Shown in pieces: positions 35,001 to 50,000 of a stretch of 64,000 nt of DNA (position 1 is its first letter; every line of letters starts with the position of its first letter). A program made the position numbers and the translations under genes. The notes under the pieces are model-generated. The model was not told where the DNA came from, did not search any database, and saw only the letters and a list, made by a program, of their open reading frames with translations. This stretch comes from Pelobates cultripes (taxonomy: Eukaryota > Chordata > Amphibia > Anura > Pelobatidae): positions 265,342,322-265,406,321 of the forward strand of contig OW240916.1 in NCBI GenBank assembly GCA_933207985.1. Direction: 5' to 3'.

Positions 35001-38000
35001 AGTCACTTGCGGTGTTCCCCAAGGTTCCATTTTCTGCCCCCTACTATTCCCATTATTTGTAAATGATCTGCCTAATGTATGCAAATCCTCAAATGTACAC
35101 ATGTACGCAGACGACACAGTAATCTATGCATGCAAATCCAATCTACCGCAACTTGAGGCTGTGCTGCAAGACCAGTTCACAGAGGTAGAAAAGTGGATCA
35201 CAAAAAAACAAGTTGTAGTATATGCATCTGCACAGCAATCTCACATTAATAAACTCAATACATTGTAGAACTTGTTCTGCCAATTTGTGCTACAATGTAA
35301 TTACAGAACCCACCAATGTGACATGCTAAAAGAACTAAACTGGCTGTTGCTGGAATCCAGACGCACCCTTCATCTTTCCAGCCTTGTGTTTAAGAGCTTT
35401 TCTGGGAAACTCTCCCGGCTGTTCCCACATCCTATAGTATCCGATCCAGTACCAGCACTTTATTTAGTCTTCCGCAATACAAAAAGAAAGCGTCTTGATC
35501 CTTCTTTTCCTACAGAGCATCGCACTTATGGAACAAACTCTCGCACACGTTTAATTCTTTCCCAAGCCTAAAATCCTTTAAGAGATCCCTCTCTACATAC
35601 CTCAAAACAGAATTCCCGTGTCATGGTTGATTACATATTTCCTACCTGTTCTATGTTAAATATATTAAATATATATATGTTAAATATATTTGTATATATT
35701 ATGTATTAATATTGTTTTTGTATTTTATTGTACCCTATTGTATCAATGCAATGTTTTGTGGACCCAGGACATACTTGAAAACGAGAGAAATCTCAATGTA
35801 TCCTTTCTGGTAAAACACGTTATAAATAAATATAAATAAATAAATAATATATAGTCACTGCTCCCTAGCCAAGCCTTAGCTCACCAACGTAAAACACATA
35901 CAACTTCTTTTTTAGTTGTCTCTAAAAATTTTAAAAGCACATATGTTCACCTGTTCATCACCATAAACCAATGTATACAGGAATTAACAAACACGTGGTC
36001 CAACTCCACCCCTTGATGCTGTTACCAATATAAAGCCTGGGAAGACATGACAATATGAAGGACTGTCTAGGATCTGATTGCCAATACAAAGCCAATGAGT
36101 GACATCAGAAATCGAAGAGCAGACTAAGCATGTCACTGGGGTCTGTAATGGGGTAACAGGACGACATGATCAGTTGCTCAGCCACTTAGCAACTACTCCA
36201 ACCATCAATGAGTCAAATGTAGGGAACTGTGAAACTAATGACAGACACAACATACGCAGCATTAACCTGCTTTTTTTAGTTGTTGTTTTGTTTTGTTTTT
36301 ATTTCAATGAAATCCAGGGAGAGGGGGGACAGTCCTTTGTAGACCAGGAAGTCATGTCACTAGTAAGACATTCCTATATTGACTGGTTCTCCTTTTGGCT
36401 AAATTGTACAGCTGGAATATCTCTACTCCACAACAGATGCAAATGTATATAAATGTATTAGATCATCAGCATAGATGTTATTTTCACTTTCATGTCTATA
36501 GCGTCATTCATAATGGTATATTACAAGCACTATATGTCTGAAATAAATACTTGAAATGAATAGTCAGCTCAGTTGACGATACTGATGTCTGCACATAGGT
36601 TGCTAACTGTCACAAATTTGCCAGGACTTTCCTTTGCTTTTGGCTCCTGTCCAAGCAAAAATGAAACTACCAGTAGTGTAGCCAGTGTAGCTGCCTCACG
36701 GGGCACAATAAGGTCACTAGAAATATATGTGTTCTTTTCCTACGTGTGTGTGTGCGCGCGTGCGTGTGTGTGTGTGTAACTTTGTGTACCTCTGGATATG
36801 TCAATGTGTCACTATGTGTAACTGTGTGTATGCATCTGTGTATGTTGGTGTCACTGTGCGCATGTGTGTGTGCGCCATTATACATGTATCTCTTTCAGTG
36901 TTTCTGTGTGAGTGTGTTTCTGTGTACATATGCAGTACTGACATCTATGGTGGCATACCCATTGTACTTAAGGAAACCCTTATACCTGAACAAACGTCCT
37001 CAGGATTACATGAGTAACATGGTGTTTCAGATGCCTCTTGGAATTTACAGTTTGCAGCTTCAGTCAGAGTATACGTCCTTCCCAGACATGTCAGAGCATT
37101 CATTTTACAAACTGTAAGTGGAACATTTTTCTTGTTTCTTCCATCAATGGCACACACATCAAGTGAAGGTCTAAAAGATAAATCATTTTAATGTCCATAT
37201 CTCATGAAAAACTCTATTGGCTGCAGGTTTTGCCTCAAAAGCAAATATACTGATTTTGATTCAACATGGTAAAAAGCATTGCTAATTATGCACAAAATAT
37301 TAAAGGACCACTATAGGCACCCAGACCACTTCAGCCCAAAGAAGTGGTCTGGGTGCCAGGTCCCCCTAGTTTTAACCCTGCTGCTGAAAACATAGCAGTT
37401 TCAGAGAAACTGCTATGTTTACACTGCAGGGTTAATCCAGCCGCTAGTTGCTGTCTCCCTGATTTACAGTAAATCGCACTAATTTGTCCTCACAGACCTC
37501 CAGCGTCAAAAAATATCCCCATAAGAAAGCATTGAGTAATGCTTTCCTATGGGTGGGTTTGATTGCGCTGGCCGCTCTTGCGCATTCGGCACCACTCGGG
37601 AGCTGATGTCGATTGAGGAGGAGAGGTCACCAGCGCCGAGGGAGCCCGGCGCTGGATTAAGATAAGCAAATAAATGGTTAATTAACCATTTGTATTCCTT
37701 ACGCTATAGTGTTCTTTTAAGGGATATTAAGAGATTATATATAATACACAATAACAATTCTTTTACATTCATAGGGATATGTTGTAAATATATGGAAGGA
37801 ATTTGGGTATAAATTTTACAGTTATTAGAATTGCGTCACCTCCTTTATATTGAGGTGCTTTGCCCCTATTTTTAGAGGAGATTTATCAAGTCAAAAACAG
37901 ATGCTATTCTTGTGAAAATTGCTAAATAATGAGCAATCACCATGGAAACCAATAGAATGTCATTAAATGTCTTAGCAGTTTTGACCCAGAACAGCACCTG

Positions 38001-41000
38001 TTTTGCCTTGATAAATCTCATTGTTTGATTCCATCAGTTTTCCAATTCTTTGCTTTCCTGGCACTATAGATTTTTTTTAACTTTACCCTGGAGGCATTTT
38101 TAATCAGCTCTAAGCACAAATATATTGTAGTTTAAAGAGCTTAAAGGACCACTACAGTGCCAGGAATACATACTCGTTTTCCTGGGACTATAGTGCCCTT
38201 AGGTTGCCCCCACCCTCAGGGTCCCCCTCCCGCCCGGCTCTGGAAAGGGGAAAGGGGGTAAAACTTACCTTTTTCCAGCACTGGGCGGGGAGCTCTCTGC
38301 CTCCGATCCTCCTCCGTTCCTCCCCGTCGGCTGAATGCACACGTGCGGGAAGAGCTGCGCGCACATTCAGCCGGTCGCATAGGAAAGCATTATCAATGCT
38401 TTCCTATGGACGCTTGCGTGCTCTCACTGTGATTTTCACAGTGAGAATCACGCAAGCACCTCTAGCGGCTGTCAATGAGACAGCCGCTAGAGGCTTTGGG
38501 GGAAGGCTTAACCCATTAATAAACATAGCAGTTTCTCTGAAACTATGTTTATAAAAAAATGGGTTAACTCTAGCTGGACCTGGCACCCAGACCACTTCAT
38601 TAAGCTGAAGTGGTCTGGGTGCCTAGAGTGGTCCTTTAATTTTAATTGTGACATTTTAACAGCACACCTATATACTATGTATATACATATTATACATGTT
38701 GATTTTTTCCAATAACGGTATATGATTGAAAAGTTTATGAAAATATTATCCAATTTAACTTTAAGCACAGTTGTAAATTGTTTTTAGATCAACTTATTGA
38801 ATGTTGTTTTCCTTATAAATTGCTTGGGTTTAGATCTCGTTAGAGATACAAATTCACTCTGCTAAGAAAAAACACATTTAAATCATATCTGTCTCTCGTT
38901 GCTGTAAACAACAGAAAATAGCAAATTAATCATTACATTACCCGCATTCATATGGCATTTTACAAGTGCATTTTGAATCTTGGATTTTTTCCCATGGCTG
39001 GCATTTAGGTCCAGGTGTTTTGGGTGTCACTCCACTAACTGTAATAAAATACAATATACTGTTATTAAATATACAGAAGAGGCTTAGTAAAAGGTATTGT
39101 GCATCATTTAAATAGGGTTGGTAACGACTGCAGATGCAAACAGGCAGGTTAAATAACATAAGAAAGACACATGGAATATTACAACAAAAATTTAGCAATT
39201 GTGTATGATTTGTGTAGCCGCAGACTGGCCAGAGTGCCTATGATCACCTTTCAACTTATGAAAGCACCTTCAATGAGGATGTTAGCATCAGAACTGGACA
39301 TGGAGCAATGGAAGAAGGTTGCATGGTCTGATGGTTCATGTTTTATTTTGGGCCTAGTGGATGACCGGGTGCATGTGCATCGTTTATCTGGGAAAGAGAT
39401 GGCAGAAGAAAGTACTATGGGAAGTAAGAAGGCCGACGGAGGCAGTGTTTTCTCTGGACAATGTTCTTTCAAGGCAAAAGTGTTCTCTGATAGCAGTGAT
39501 CTTTTTCAGCAGAATAATGCGCTCTGCCACAATGGAAAATTGTTCAGGAATAGTTTGAGGAACATGACAAAGAGTTCAAGGTGTTACCTTGGCCTTTAAA
39601 TTCCACAGATTACAATCTGATTGAGCATCTGTGCGATTTGCTTAACAACAAATTCAGTCCATGGAGGCTCACCTTGCAACTTGTAGGACTTAAAGGATCT
39701 GATACCAGATACCACAGGACTCATTCAGAGGTCTTGTGGCGACTAGTCCTCAATGCACCAGAGCTGTTTTGACAGCTCGAGGGGAACCTACATGTTATTA
39801 GACAGGTGGTTTTAATGTTGTGGCTGACCAATGTATATGGTAACATAATGGTCCATTTTTATATTTTATGTTGGCTATATCAGTTGGATGTTTAATTTAA
39901 TCTAATTTCCAGACAAAAAAATATGCATGTATTATGAAAATGTCTGAAATTTAATTGCATCATTTGTGATAATCCTTAGGGTAGTTAGACTAAAGTGTTT
40001 GTGGTAGCTCCAAAACAAGTTAGTTGACTTAGTGATTAATGCTTATACTAAGTCTAGCTGTGAAAGAACACAATATTGGAGATTTATCAAAGTGTCACCA
40101 ACACTTTTCCATCTAATCAATATTTCAGTGAATTTTATGGGCACAATTTATTAAATTTTGTGTCATAGCAGTTAGTTTTGCATATGTACCTCTTTTCACC
40201 AACGCAATAAATTAATGAATATTTCCATCACGTTTTCCAACAGAAAAGTGGTGTAATTATTGCACCACTATAAATTTGAGGGACTTCTGCATCATAAATG
40301 TCTGTGAAAGCTGAAATTTTAGGTCATTTTTTAGGTCACTTTAATAAATATGATCAACATCATGACAGAATGTAACCACCACTTTTCAGAACACTTTGAT
40401 AAATAACTCTCCTTATATTCAGAGGTGGACATCGATTAGTACTCTACAAGCTTCACTAGTAGAAGGTTATGAGTTAATATGAATTACACAACAAATAACG
40501 GAATGATGAATCTTAATCAGAGTTTGAATTACTTGCCTTTTCTTTTACACTGAACACCTTGGGTATCAGGATACCAGCTGAGACTGGATCGGCACAAAAA
40601 GCTATTAGGACCATCTAATTCAAATCCTGATGGACACGAGATCCCTATTTTATCTCCAACCTGGTAAGCTGACTTCTTTGAATCACTTATAATATTATAT
40701 GGAAAAAGTGGATAAGGGCACATAATTCCTATAAGAAATAAAAATATTATAAAGCAAATACATATTTTTTTTAAATTATATGCATTTAACACCCACAATA
40801 TGTGTGATTAATGGTTTCCTATGTCTTAGTTCCCATAAATGTTTTATATGTTCTCACTGACCGAGTTATGTGTCATTCCCTAGCCTAGAAAAAATATATA
40901 CAAATTCTATGACTTTTATTTTCAGGTTTTGTGCTACAATTGCTGCAGCCACAAATTGGTTGTCCAACTAGCTGGAAGCTGTTGTTGGGTTTTCAATGGG

Positions 41001-44000
41001 TTATAATTAACTAGTCCAGTCAACTAGTCTTTCAAGAACTTGTGGGTTATGCAGGGCTTCAGCGCACTTTGAAGACAATAAGAGTGACGTTATATGCTTT
41101 GGTATTTAGGGGCAGTGAAAATTATCCTCTATACACAAGGTGTCACTTTGTATTTCTGTGGCCATGAGATGTTCAAACCCAATTTGCCTCTTAGCACAAA
41201 TTTGTGATTAAACTGTTCTTCAGGTTCACCAGAGTTCCTGCTGCCTAATTACATATCCTACAGTTGGAATAAATGTTGCTGAAAATCCTGGCCCACTCAT
41301 GAATCTACCACCTCGCAAACACTGGAAAATAAAATCTTTAAAACACACAGTGTCCTTGGACCAGGACAAGGTAAAGAGCTATACATTGAACTCGAGGTGA
41401 TAGATTTATTATTAAAGGAAACCTGACAATTTACAAAACCTGACAATTTACAAAAAGGCAAGTTACACTCACGTTTGCAATGTATGGGTTCAATGTGCCA
41501 CGTAAGGTCTTTTTTGCATTCTGCAATAGAATCACCAACCAGGGAATACCCTTCATTGCATGTGTAAGTAATGCGTTTCCCAACATGAAATGAGGATCCA
41601 GTGTCCTGTAAAGAGATCACAAACCAGAGATGTTACTGGGAAGGTAAAACCCCTGGTGAAATATTTATTTGCTAAACCAGAAATAGCAGAGAATTATCAA
41701 AGACAATGCTAATTTTAAACCAAAACAGACAAAGTGAAAACATTCTGCAAAACTCAATTGTTTTACCAGCTGGTCCAAATATAATGGATAACCCCACAAG
41801 TGTTGTATAGAGTTACTAAAATAGCTTCTCAATGTGCCTACTTTCTTTGGTCATTAAACTCATAGGATGCAAAGATAAAAAAAACAAAAAACAAAACACA
41901 AGTTGTAATCTTTCAACTTTTCTATTTGTGAAACTGGTTTCTCAACAGTGACTTAACATGCTGTGTATTCCTGTGCCAGTGTATTAGTTATATATGTGGA
42001 AAGAGAGAAGAAGTCACTATGTGGAAAGAGAGAAGAAGTCACTCAACAGGAGCGCAATTCAGATGTCGAAGCAAGAATCAAGGACAGGTGACTTGTCTCA
42101 AAGTGATGCCTGCCTCCTAAACCGAGGGGTAACCGTCAAACTAGCAACAAATAACAGAGGAAGGACCCTCAAAAGGTTATGGGTCCTAGACAGGAGGACG
42201 AACAAAACACTCATAGGGAAGGAGGCCTTCTAAGGGGTAGAGTAAACAAAAATACAGACTAGGAAGAAAGGGGGGGGACATTATCTAAATAGTTCTCCAG
42301 GGTATGTACTCTCTAGTCAGAGAGAGAGAGAGAAAGGATAAGAGGATACAGAGGAAACTAGAAGTCTCGGTAATCTCTAATCGAAAAGAGACTGAGAGGG
42401 TTATTTACTAAAATGAGACAAAATGTTAGGGACTCAAAGTGAATTCCAAGTGAATTTCAAATTTAAGGCCAAAATAGCTCAAATCTAAATCAACTATGCT
42501 CTCAGTTCAGCTACTTTGACATTAAATTTGAAATTCATTTTGAATTTCGACAATTCTCTCTTTAGTGAATAACCCTGTGAGTGAAATAATACAGAAAATT
42601 TTATCATACTTACCGTAATTTTCTTTTCCTGGCTATTATTCATGGCAGCATCACTTATGGGTAGCTCCGCCCTAATCAGGAACAGGACAGGATAAAATCA
42701 ATTAATATGGACCAGACTGGGTATAAAAGGTCCCTCCTCCTTCTATCCCACAGTCTAGTTCCAAAGCTAATCTGATAACCAGGGGGGGTTGCTGATGCTG
42801 CCATGAATAATAGCCTGGAAAAGAAAATTACGGTAAGTATGATAAAATTTTCTGTATTCCTGGCTAATCATGGCAGCATCACTTATGGGTAATACCCAAG
42901 CTTCACCATAGGGTGGGAAATTCAAAAACAAAACAAAAACTCCAAACCATATAATGCTGAAAAAAGGTTTAATTTAGATAGATTCCACAGAGGACAGAAC
43001 ACCTCTACCAAAAGCCGTAGAGGAAGATGCCAAATCCATCTTGTAATGTTTGATGAAAGTGAGAGGAGAAGACCATGTAGCTGCCTTACAGATGTCGTCA
43101 GATGGAACTTCTGCCCAATTAGCCCATGAAGTTGCTAAAGCCCTTGTAGAGTGTGACTTGATCCTACTAGGAGGAACAAGGTCTTTCAACTGATAAGCCT
43201 TGATTATAGTATTGGAGATCCAACGTCTCAAGGTGGAAGTAGATGCTGCCTCCCCTCTTCTGGGACCAATCGGCAGAACAAACAGCTGTTGAGACTTCCG
43301 AAATTGAGTAGAAACCTCTAAATACTTGAGTAGGCACTGCCTGACATCCAATTGATGAAGTTTCACTTCTTCTGGAGTAGAAGGAGATGGATAAAAGGAA
43401 GGAATAACAATCTCTTGTAAGATGTGGAAATTTGAGACAACTTTCGGCAGAAACTCTTGTCTGGGTCTCAAGATCACCCTGTCGTGGAATACTTGAAAGT
43501 GATTTTCATCGCAGGAAAGAGCATGAATTTCTGACATACGCTTTGCAGTAGTAACAGCCACCAGAAACAAGGTCTTATATGTTAATAAGACAATACCCAG
43601 CTCATCTAATGGAGCAAAGGGGTTTTCAGACAACACCTCTAGTACCATAGGTAAATTCCACCCAAAGAAAATTTATCAGAAATAAGCACTTACCCTAGGC
43701 TCTCCCAATAACTGACCTCAGATCAGGGGGGTTAGATGCTATAAGGGGGGTTTTTAAGGTAACAGCCGACCCCACATCCAAATTGAAACTTTTTTCTCCC
43801 ATAATAGTACAGATGCTAATCTGTACTAAACTCAGTTAGTCCTGCCCGTGCAGGCTGTTTACTGAGTTCTTCAGATGAAGAGAGGCTGAACTTCATCTGG
43901 AGGCCCATGGTACACATGGGAAGGTGGCCCAAAATAAATTATCCTGTGTGTCCTGAAAGGACAGGAAAAAAGACTGTGGGATAGAAGGAGGAGGGACCTT

Positions 44001-47000
44001 TTATACCCAGTCTGGTCCATATTAATTGATTTTATCCTGTCCTGTTCCTGATTAGGGCGGAGCTACCCATAAGTGATGCTGCCATGATTAGCCAGGAAAG
44101 GTAGATGAGAATGTGAGAGAAGATGAAAGAAATAGAAACTGATTAATTATTAGAATTTTACAATACCTGAAAATGTCCATTTTCAAGAGGAGGAGGAGGT
44201 TGGCAAAATTCTGTATGTTCTAGAGACACTTCAAAACAGTGTGGTTCTACCGTTCTACAAAAAATAAAACATGAAAAAAAGTTAATAGGGAAAAATGCAT
44301 GTTTTTACATTATGCCTCTTTCTATATCCGTGAATGCTTTTAACGTTAGAATTATTGCAATAAACCAGTCACATACTTGAGCATGTTTAATGCCTTGCAT
44401 GATCCCTTCTGAGGATATAGGGGAATTAAATAAGAAGTTTGAAAAAAATGTATTAAACAGTGAAGCCCAGTGAACATAAACAAACTGAATACTAAAAATT
44501 TTCCCAAATCACTACATTTATTTTTCCTGTTCAACTATATTTGTATTGTATTTGTATTTAATATATTGGTATTTTTGGTCTATGTTTTGAACATTTCATT
44601 GTTTGGTAAATAACACACTTTGAAAAACATTACTGTTTATTTGACACCAAAACATAGTGTAATTATATCGAAATCTATATTGTGATAATTTCCCTCTGAT
44701 TTGCTTCTATAAAATATCCAAACATTTCTCTCTTTATTATAGGAGTCCATTGATAGAGTTAATTCATACAATCCAAAAATAAATATCTGCATAACTGTTA
44801 TCAATTTATCATCGATTGCCATTCCAGCGTTCCTAATCCCATAAACAGTAAACTTGTCATCTCTGGAAATGAATTTCTCCTATGACTGAAAATTATCTTA
44901 TCATAAAAAAAGATGAAGATTTGTCTTAATCCGATGTTAGCTGACATTTTAGAGATCTGGTATATTGATTTTACTTGATGGATTTGACAGAATCCATATT
45001 AACATAGTTTAAATAGTACAAGGGAGAAATATATATTAATGACTCTAGGCTTGTGAGTGATGCTACTCTCCTATTTTATCATTTAAAGTTTTTAATTACT
45101 GTATTGCACTATTTTCTGAACAATTTTGTTTTGCAGAATATCTGTGGAATTATTTAGAAGCTCCACCTTTTCTATATGTATGTATGATTGTATATTAATT
45201 CATCTATATATATATATATATACACATATCACAATAAAAAAAAAACTGTGATTATTTTCTTTACGAATTGCATAAGCCCATTCAAAGAATGTTAGAAAAT
45301 TCAAATGCATAATTATTATTATTTACAAGGTTTTGTTTTTTGTTTTTTTTAGGACTGCTTTAAAAAAAATTAATTCTCCTTCCATTTTTTTTTCCCCCCG
45401 TAGACATGAAGCAGTTTTGATAAATTACAGAATTAGCACTAGGGAAATGTAGCCGCGTTAATGAGGAATAATGCATGAATGTGGCAGCTCTGAAAATGAA
45501 TGGTTCAGCACAGCTGCCAAAGGTCTTTGGGATAAAACAAGTAACCTTTGAATTATTTTTCCTGATATGCAAATGTAATAAACTCCCACATTCATTGTGC
45601 ACTGACTGATTTCCAAAGTCAAAGTCCAGATTGTGCCTCTGTGACAATTACAGTCACCAAACAGGTGAGCAATACTTAGAATGCATGGCATTTAGGAAGG
45701 ATAAATATTAGCAGATGTAGGCTGTGTATTTACGTTTTATTATCAGATACAACATGTTTCTGTTAAAAGGAACACTTATTGTTCTGTTTATGGGAACATA
45801 GTAATACATTGGTTTTTCCAATGGATTATCTTTTCTTCCGAGCTTTACCCTGATGATGTCGAACTCTCCCTTAGATCATCTCATTCCTCTAACAGTACAA
45901 AGTCTCAGCTGTCCGAATAAAAGGCATTCAGATTTCAATGATTTTGAATGAATGAATGAATGAGAAATTATTTTCATTCTCTGCTTGATTATGAAATACT
46001 GTAGGTTGCATGGACCAAACTGTCAGCTTTGCTTTTATGTTCAATATATTTTGGTTTTATGCATAGGAGAGCATCTTGGCTTTGCTTAATCTATCAAGAA
46101 CCAGTGGCACCTTTGGACAATATCAGTAGCCTCCAAAAGCTTTCTTATGGGAAATATAGATTGGCTAAGATCATCATGATTGATTATCTCAGCCATGGAG
46201 CCGTGGCCTAGCTGCTGCGAGACCGCCAAGGCGATGGAGAGATGTTAACTACCTTTTCACTGCAATCTGAAGGGGGTTGTCACCTAAACAGCCACTCCAG
46301 CACTTTAGTGTTAGGAATCCATTTTTATATTCCTAACACTATAGTGTTCCTTTAAATGAGTGGGTTATTCCATTTTAGAATATGATCCAAATTAGTACAA
46401 TGGAATTTACCATCATTGAATTGTAAGGAGTTAAGACATCAGTAAACATTTAATATATTCTATTTGTATTTAAATTAGCAAAGTTATGAATATAAACCCC
46501 ACCAAAAGTTTTAATAATACTTGCTTCAGGCTTATTTTAACATCAAAATATTCTGCTTGCTTGCTCTCCCAAAGCACTGGGTAAATAGTTGCTGATTAAC
46601 ACTAGAATCATGGGTAGTTTTTAAGAGGTTTGTGAACAATGAGCTTCAGATATATGGATTTAGGTTTTTATTTATTCCAAACAAACCCAGTTTTATGTTA
46701 TCAGATACACTAATTTCCAGCCACCCCACAAATATATATATAGTATATCGCAAAGAATTTTACCGATAATGTAAGAGGTCATCATCTTCACACTTCTCGG
46801 ACTCTATGGAATCGCCAATGCATTTCTTTCCACCACCAGTAGGAGATGGATTATTACATACTCGATTTCTTACTCTTCTTCCCGATGCACTTACACAGGA
46901 ACTCCATGAGGACCAGCAACTCCAGCTTCCATCAACGACTCCTAGAAAGGCAAAGACATTATTGAAGAACTTTAACAAACTATCACATTAAGCATCACTA

Positions 47001-50000
47001 TAAATAGAAATGTAGAAAGTAATCCAGGTACTCCAAAGTATCCCAAAAAAACGTTATTACTTTTATAATGATTTAGGTTATCAAAATTATTATGAAAATA
47101 TTTGTATGTTTTCACTATTGTGTAACATTAAAAATTGATACACATTTTTTATTTTTTCTGCTATGTAGTTTTCTATTTTTTTCACTTTTATCAATTTTTG
47201 TAAAAATTATTTTTATGTTTTTTACCATTAATCTCTATTATGTGATGAAGTACTTTGAAGAAAAAAATTAAGGAAGATAATGTGATGATGAAACTTTTAT
47301 GGTCTGTGATTGGGGAAAGGTATATATTAAAAGAAAAAGAAAAAAGAAAAATATGTTGAAAATATTGGTAATAGTATTGTTTAGACTCACCTTTTAGTTA
47401 TGATCCACCATCTGGACTGTCTTTTTCATATAGGGCTCGTTACATCTAAACCTCTGTATCTATTTCTTAAATTTTTTTATTTGTGCATTTGATACTATTG
47501 ATAATAGAAACTCAAATGATATTGTTGCTAAAAGTATCTCGTACTTGTTTAAGAGATACCCGGCAACATAACTAATGGATTAGTGCTTGATGCTGATTGG
47601 CCGGATGGAAATTAACATGATTGCGCATGCGCCTTGTTGCGCATGTTCTCCAGTTACGATCCGAACGGGTCTGATCATATGATTAACCTAGAAATATGTT
47701 CCTACCTTTTAGGCGTAATCACATGCTTACGATCATGTGACCGATCCGGAAATGTAAGTAACTGGATTTGTTCTGGAATCCTTAGAATTTACAAAAATTT
47801 GCTTAATTAAATAATATCCCTGACAACTAAGATGTTGTATAACTAAATTGTTGAATTATTAATTGGTTAAATTGCCCTATGAGGGTTAACCCCCCCGATG
47901 TGTTGGATAATAATTGGATAAGATATCATGGCTAATGATTATTGATAGATTGTGCGGTTAATTAATCCTGTTTTATCACATGTTTTGTCACTTGTTAATT
48001 ATCTGTACACCTATATATTGCTTGCTGTGTATGTGTTTAGTAGCTTGACAAAGACCTTAGTGACGAAACGTTGTTTTTTGGTTCATGGGTCCAATAAAAG
48101 TTGCCTTTTTGGGGATACTTTGGAGTGCCTGGATTACTTTTTACATTTCTACTTATACTTTTGGTCCTCTGGTACAGGGACTGATCCGGCTAGCACCCAA
48201 GGATTCCTTACGTGAAGGGTTTGAGTGCAGTTCCACAATTTATCTATGGATGATTAAGCATCACTATGTCATGATAAACTAATAAAAATATTTGGTATAT
48301 AAATCTACATTAATGTACGGGGTTGCAATCTAAACATGTTTTAACCCTTTCAATATTATAAAAGAGTATAGATGTATTTATTTGCATGTACCAGCCTGTA
48401 GAGGAACAAATTTCTCTGTCAGAAGTCACTAGTCACTAAAATAAAACCTGTAATGTTGCTGAAAATGTAAGCTTCCCCTGCTTTCAAAACAGTACAGGAA
48501 GTTTCAACAGGTGATATCATTCCTACAGTCAGGGATGGTTGAGGAGTGAACAATCCATTTCACAGTCAAAATTACATTAACAGTCCAGAGATTAATAAAG
48601 ATTGATATAATAATTTTTAATATCTTTATTTAGCAAATATTTAATTAAACTGTATTTACTGTATATGGGCATTATGCTGAAATGCAGACATTTTTAACAT
48701 TCTATTGCCATTTTAAGTAAGCTGGACTGCTGGGGGGCACCCCTGCTGCAGTGCAGTAATGGCTGAGCTGGAGAGCTAAACAAGCTCCCCAGCCAGCCTG
48801 CACTCAGTAACACTGTGTGGGCCCCTGCTGCTATAAATCTCCCTCCTCCCTTTGCAGGGCATTCTGAGGGACAGCTAAGGGGCCTTTCTAAAGACCTCAC
48901 TAGGGAGAAATCGTCAGAGATTCCAGGAGCAGAGCCTCTGCCAGCAGATCAGCACAGCCACACTGAGCATACTGCCTATAACACTGATGAGGACAGCTTT
49001 GTGTGGCTGGTTCTGCAGGAAGTAATGTCATTCCTGTGGAGCTGCCCTGATCTGTGTTACAGGCAGCATGTTAAGCATCCACCCCAAGGATAAGAATTCC
49101 CCCCTCCCTGGCCAAAGGTAAGACTTTTTAATGTTTTTTTCAATTAAAACTATTTAGTGTCTAATCTCCCCCACTACTGCCCCTTCACAGCTCCTATCTC
49201 TCCAATCCGCTTAGCAACCAAAGCTCCTATAACCATCTACACTCCCTATACCCCTGCTCTTAATACAACTCCTATTACCCCCAGGCACCCATTATAACCC
49301 ATACCCAGGCATCCTCTAGAGTCCCTATACCGACTGAACCCACTACAGTCCCTACCCCCCCTGCACCCACTACAGCCCCTACCCCCTTGCACCCACTAAA
49401 GCCCCTACCCATTAGCACCCACTAAAGTCTCTAGCCCCTGAACCCACTAAAGCCCATGCACCCACTACAGCCCCTACCCCACCTGCACCCACTACAGCTC
49501 CTACCCCCTGCACCCATTACAGCCCCTATCCCCTGCACCCACAACATCACCTACTCCCCTGCATCCACTACAATCCCCACCCCTTGCATCCACTAAATCA
49601 CCTACCACTTAGCACCCACTCAAGCCCTTTTCCCCTGCACCCATTAGAGCCCCTGCACTCAGTAAAGTGGCTTTAGGGGGGTAAGGGCTGCACCCACTAC
49701 AGCCCTTACCCCCCTGCACCTACTACTGCCCCTACCCCCCCTGAACCCACAACATCCTCTACCCCCCTGCACCCACTACAGCCTCTACCTCCTGCACACA
49801 CTACAGCCCCTACCCCTCCTGCACCCACTAGAGCCCCTACCCCTCAGGCACCCTGTACAGCCCCTATATCCCCCACAGGCACCCTCTAGAGCCCCTATAA
49901 TCCTTGAACCTGCTACAGCCCCTGCACCCATTACAGCCCCTACGCCCTGCAACCACTACACCCCTACCCCCCTACACCCACTACTTGAATTAAAACATAA

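Noticed and set aside
48815..49093. 92-codon ORF on + strand
   Set aside because: GC-rich repeat-like DNA without motif or transcript context.
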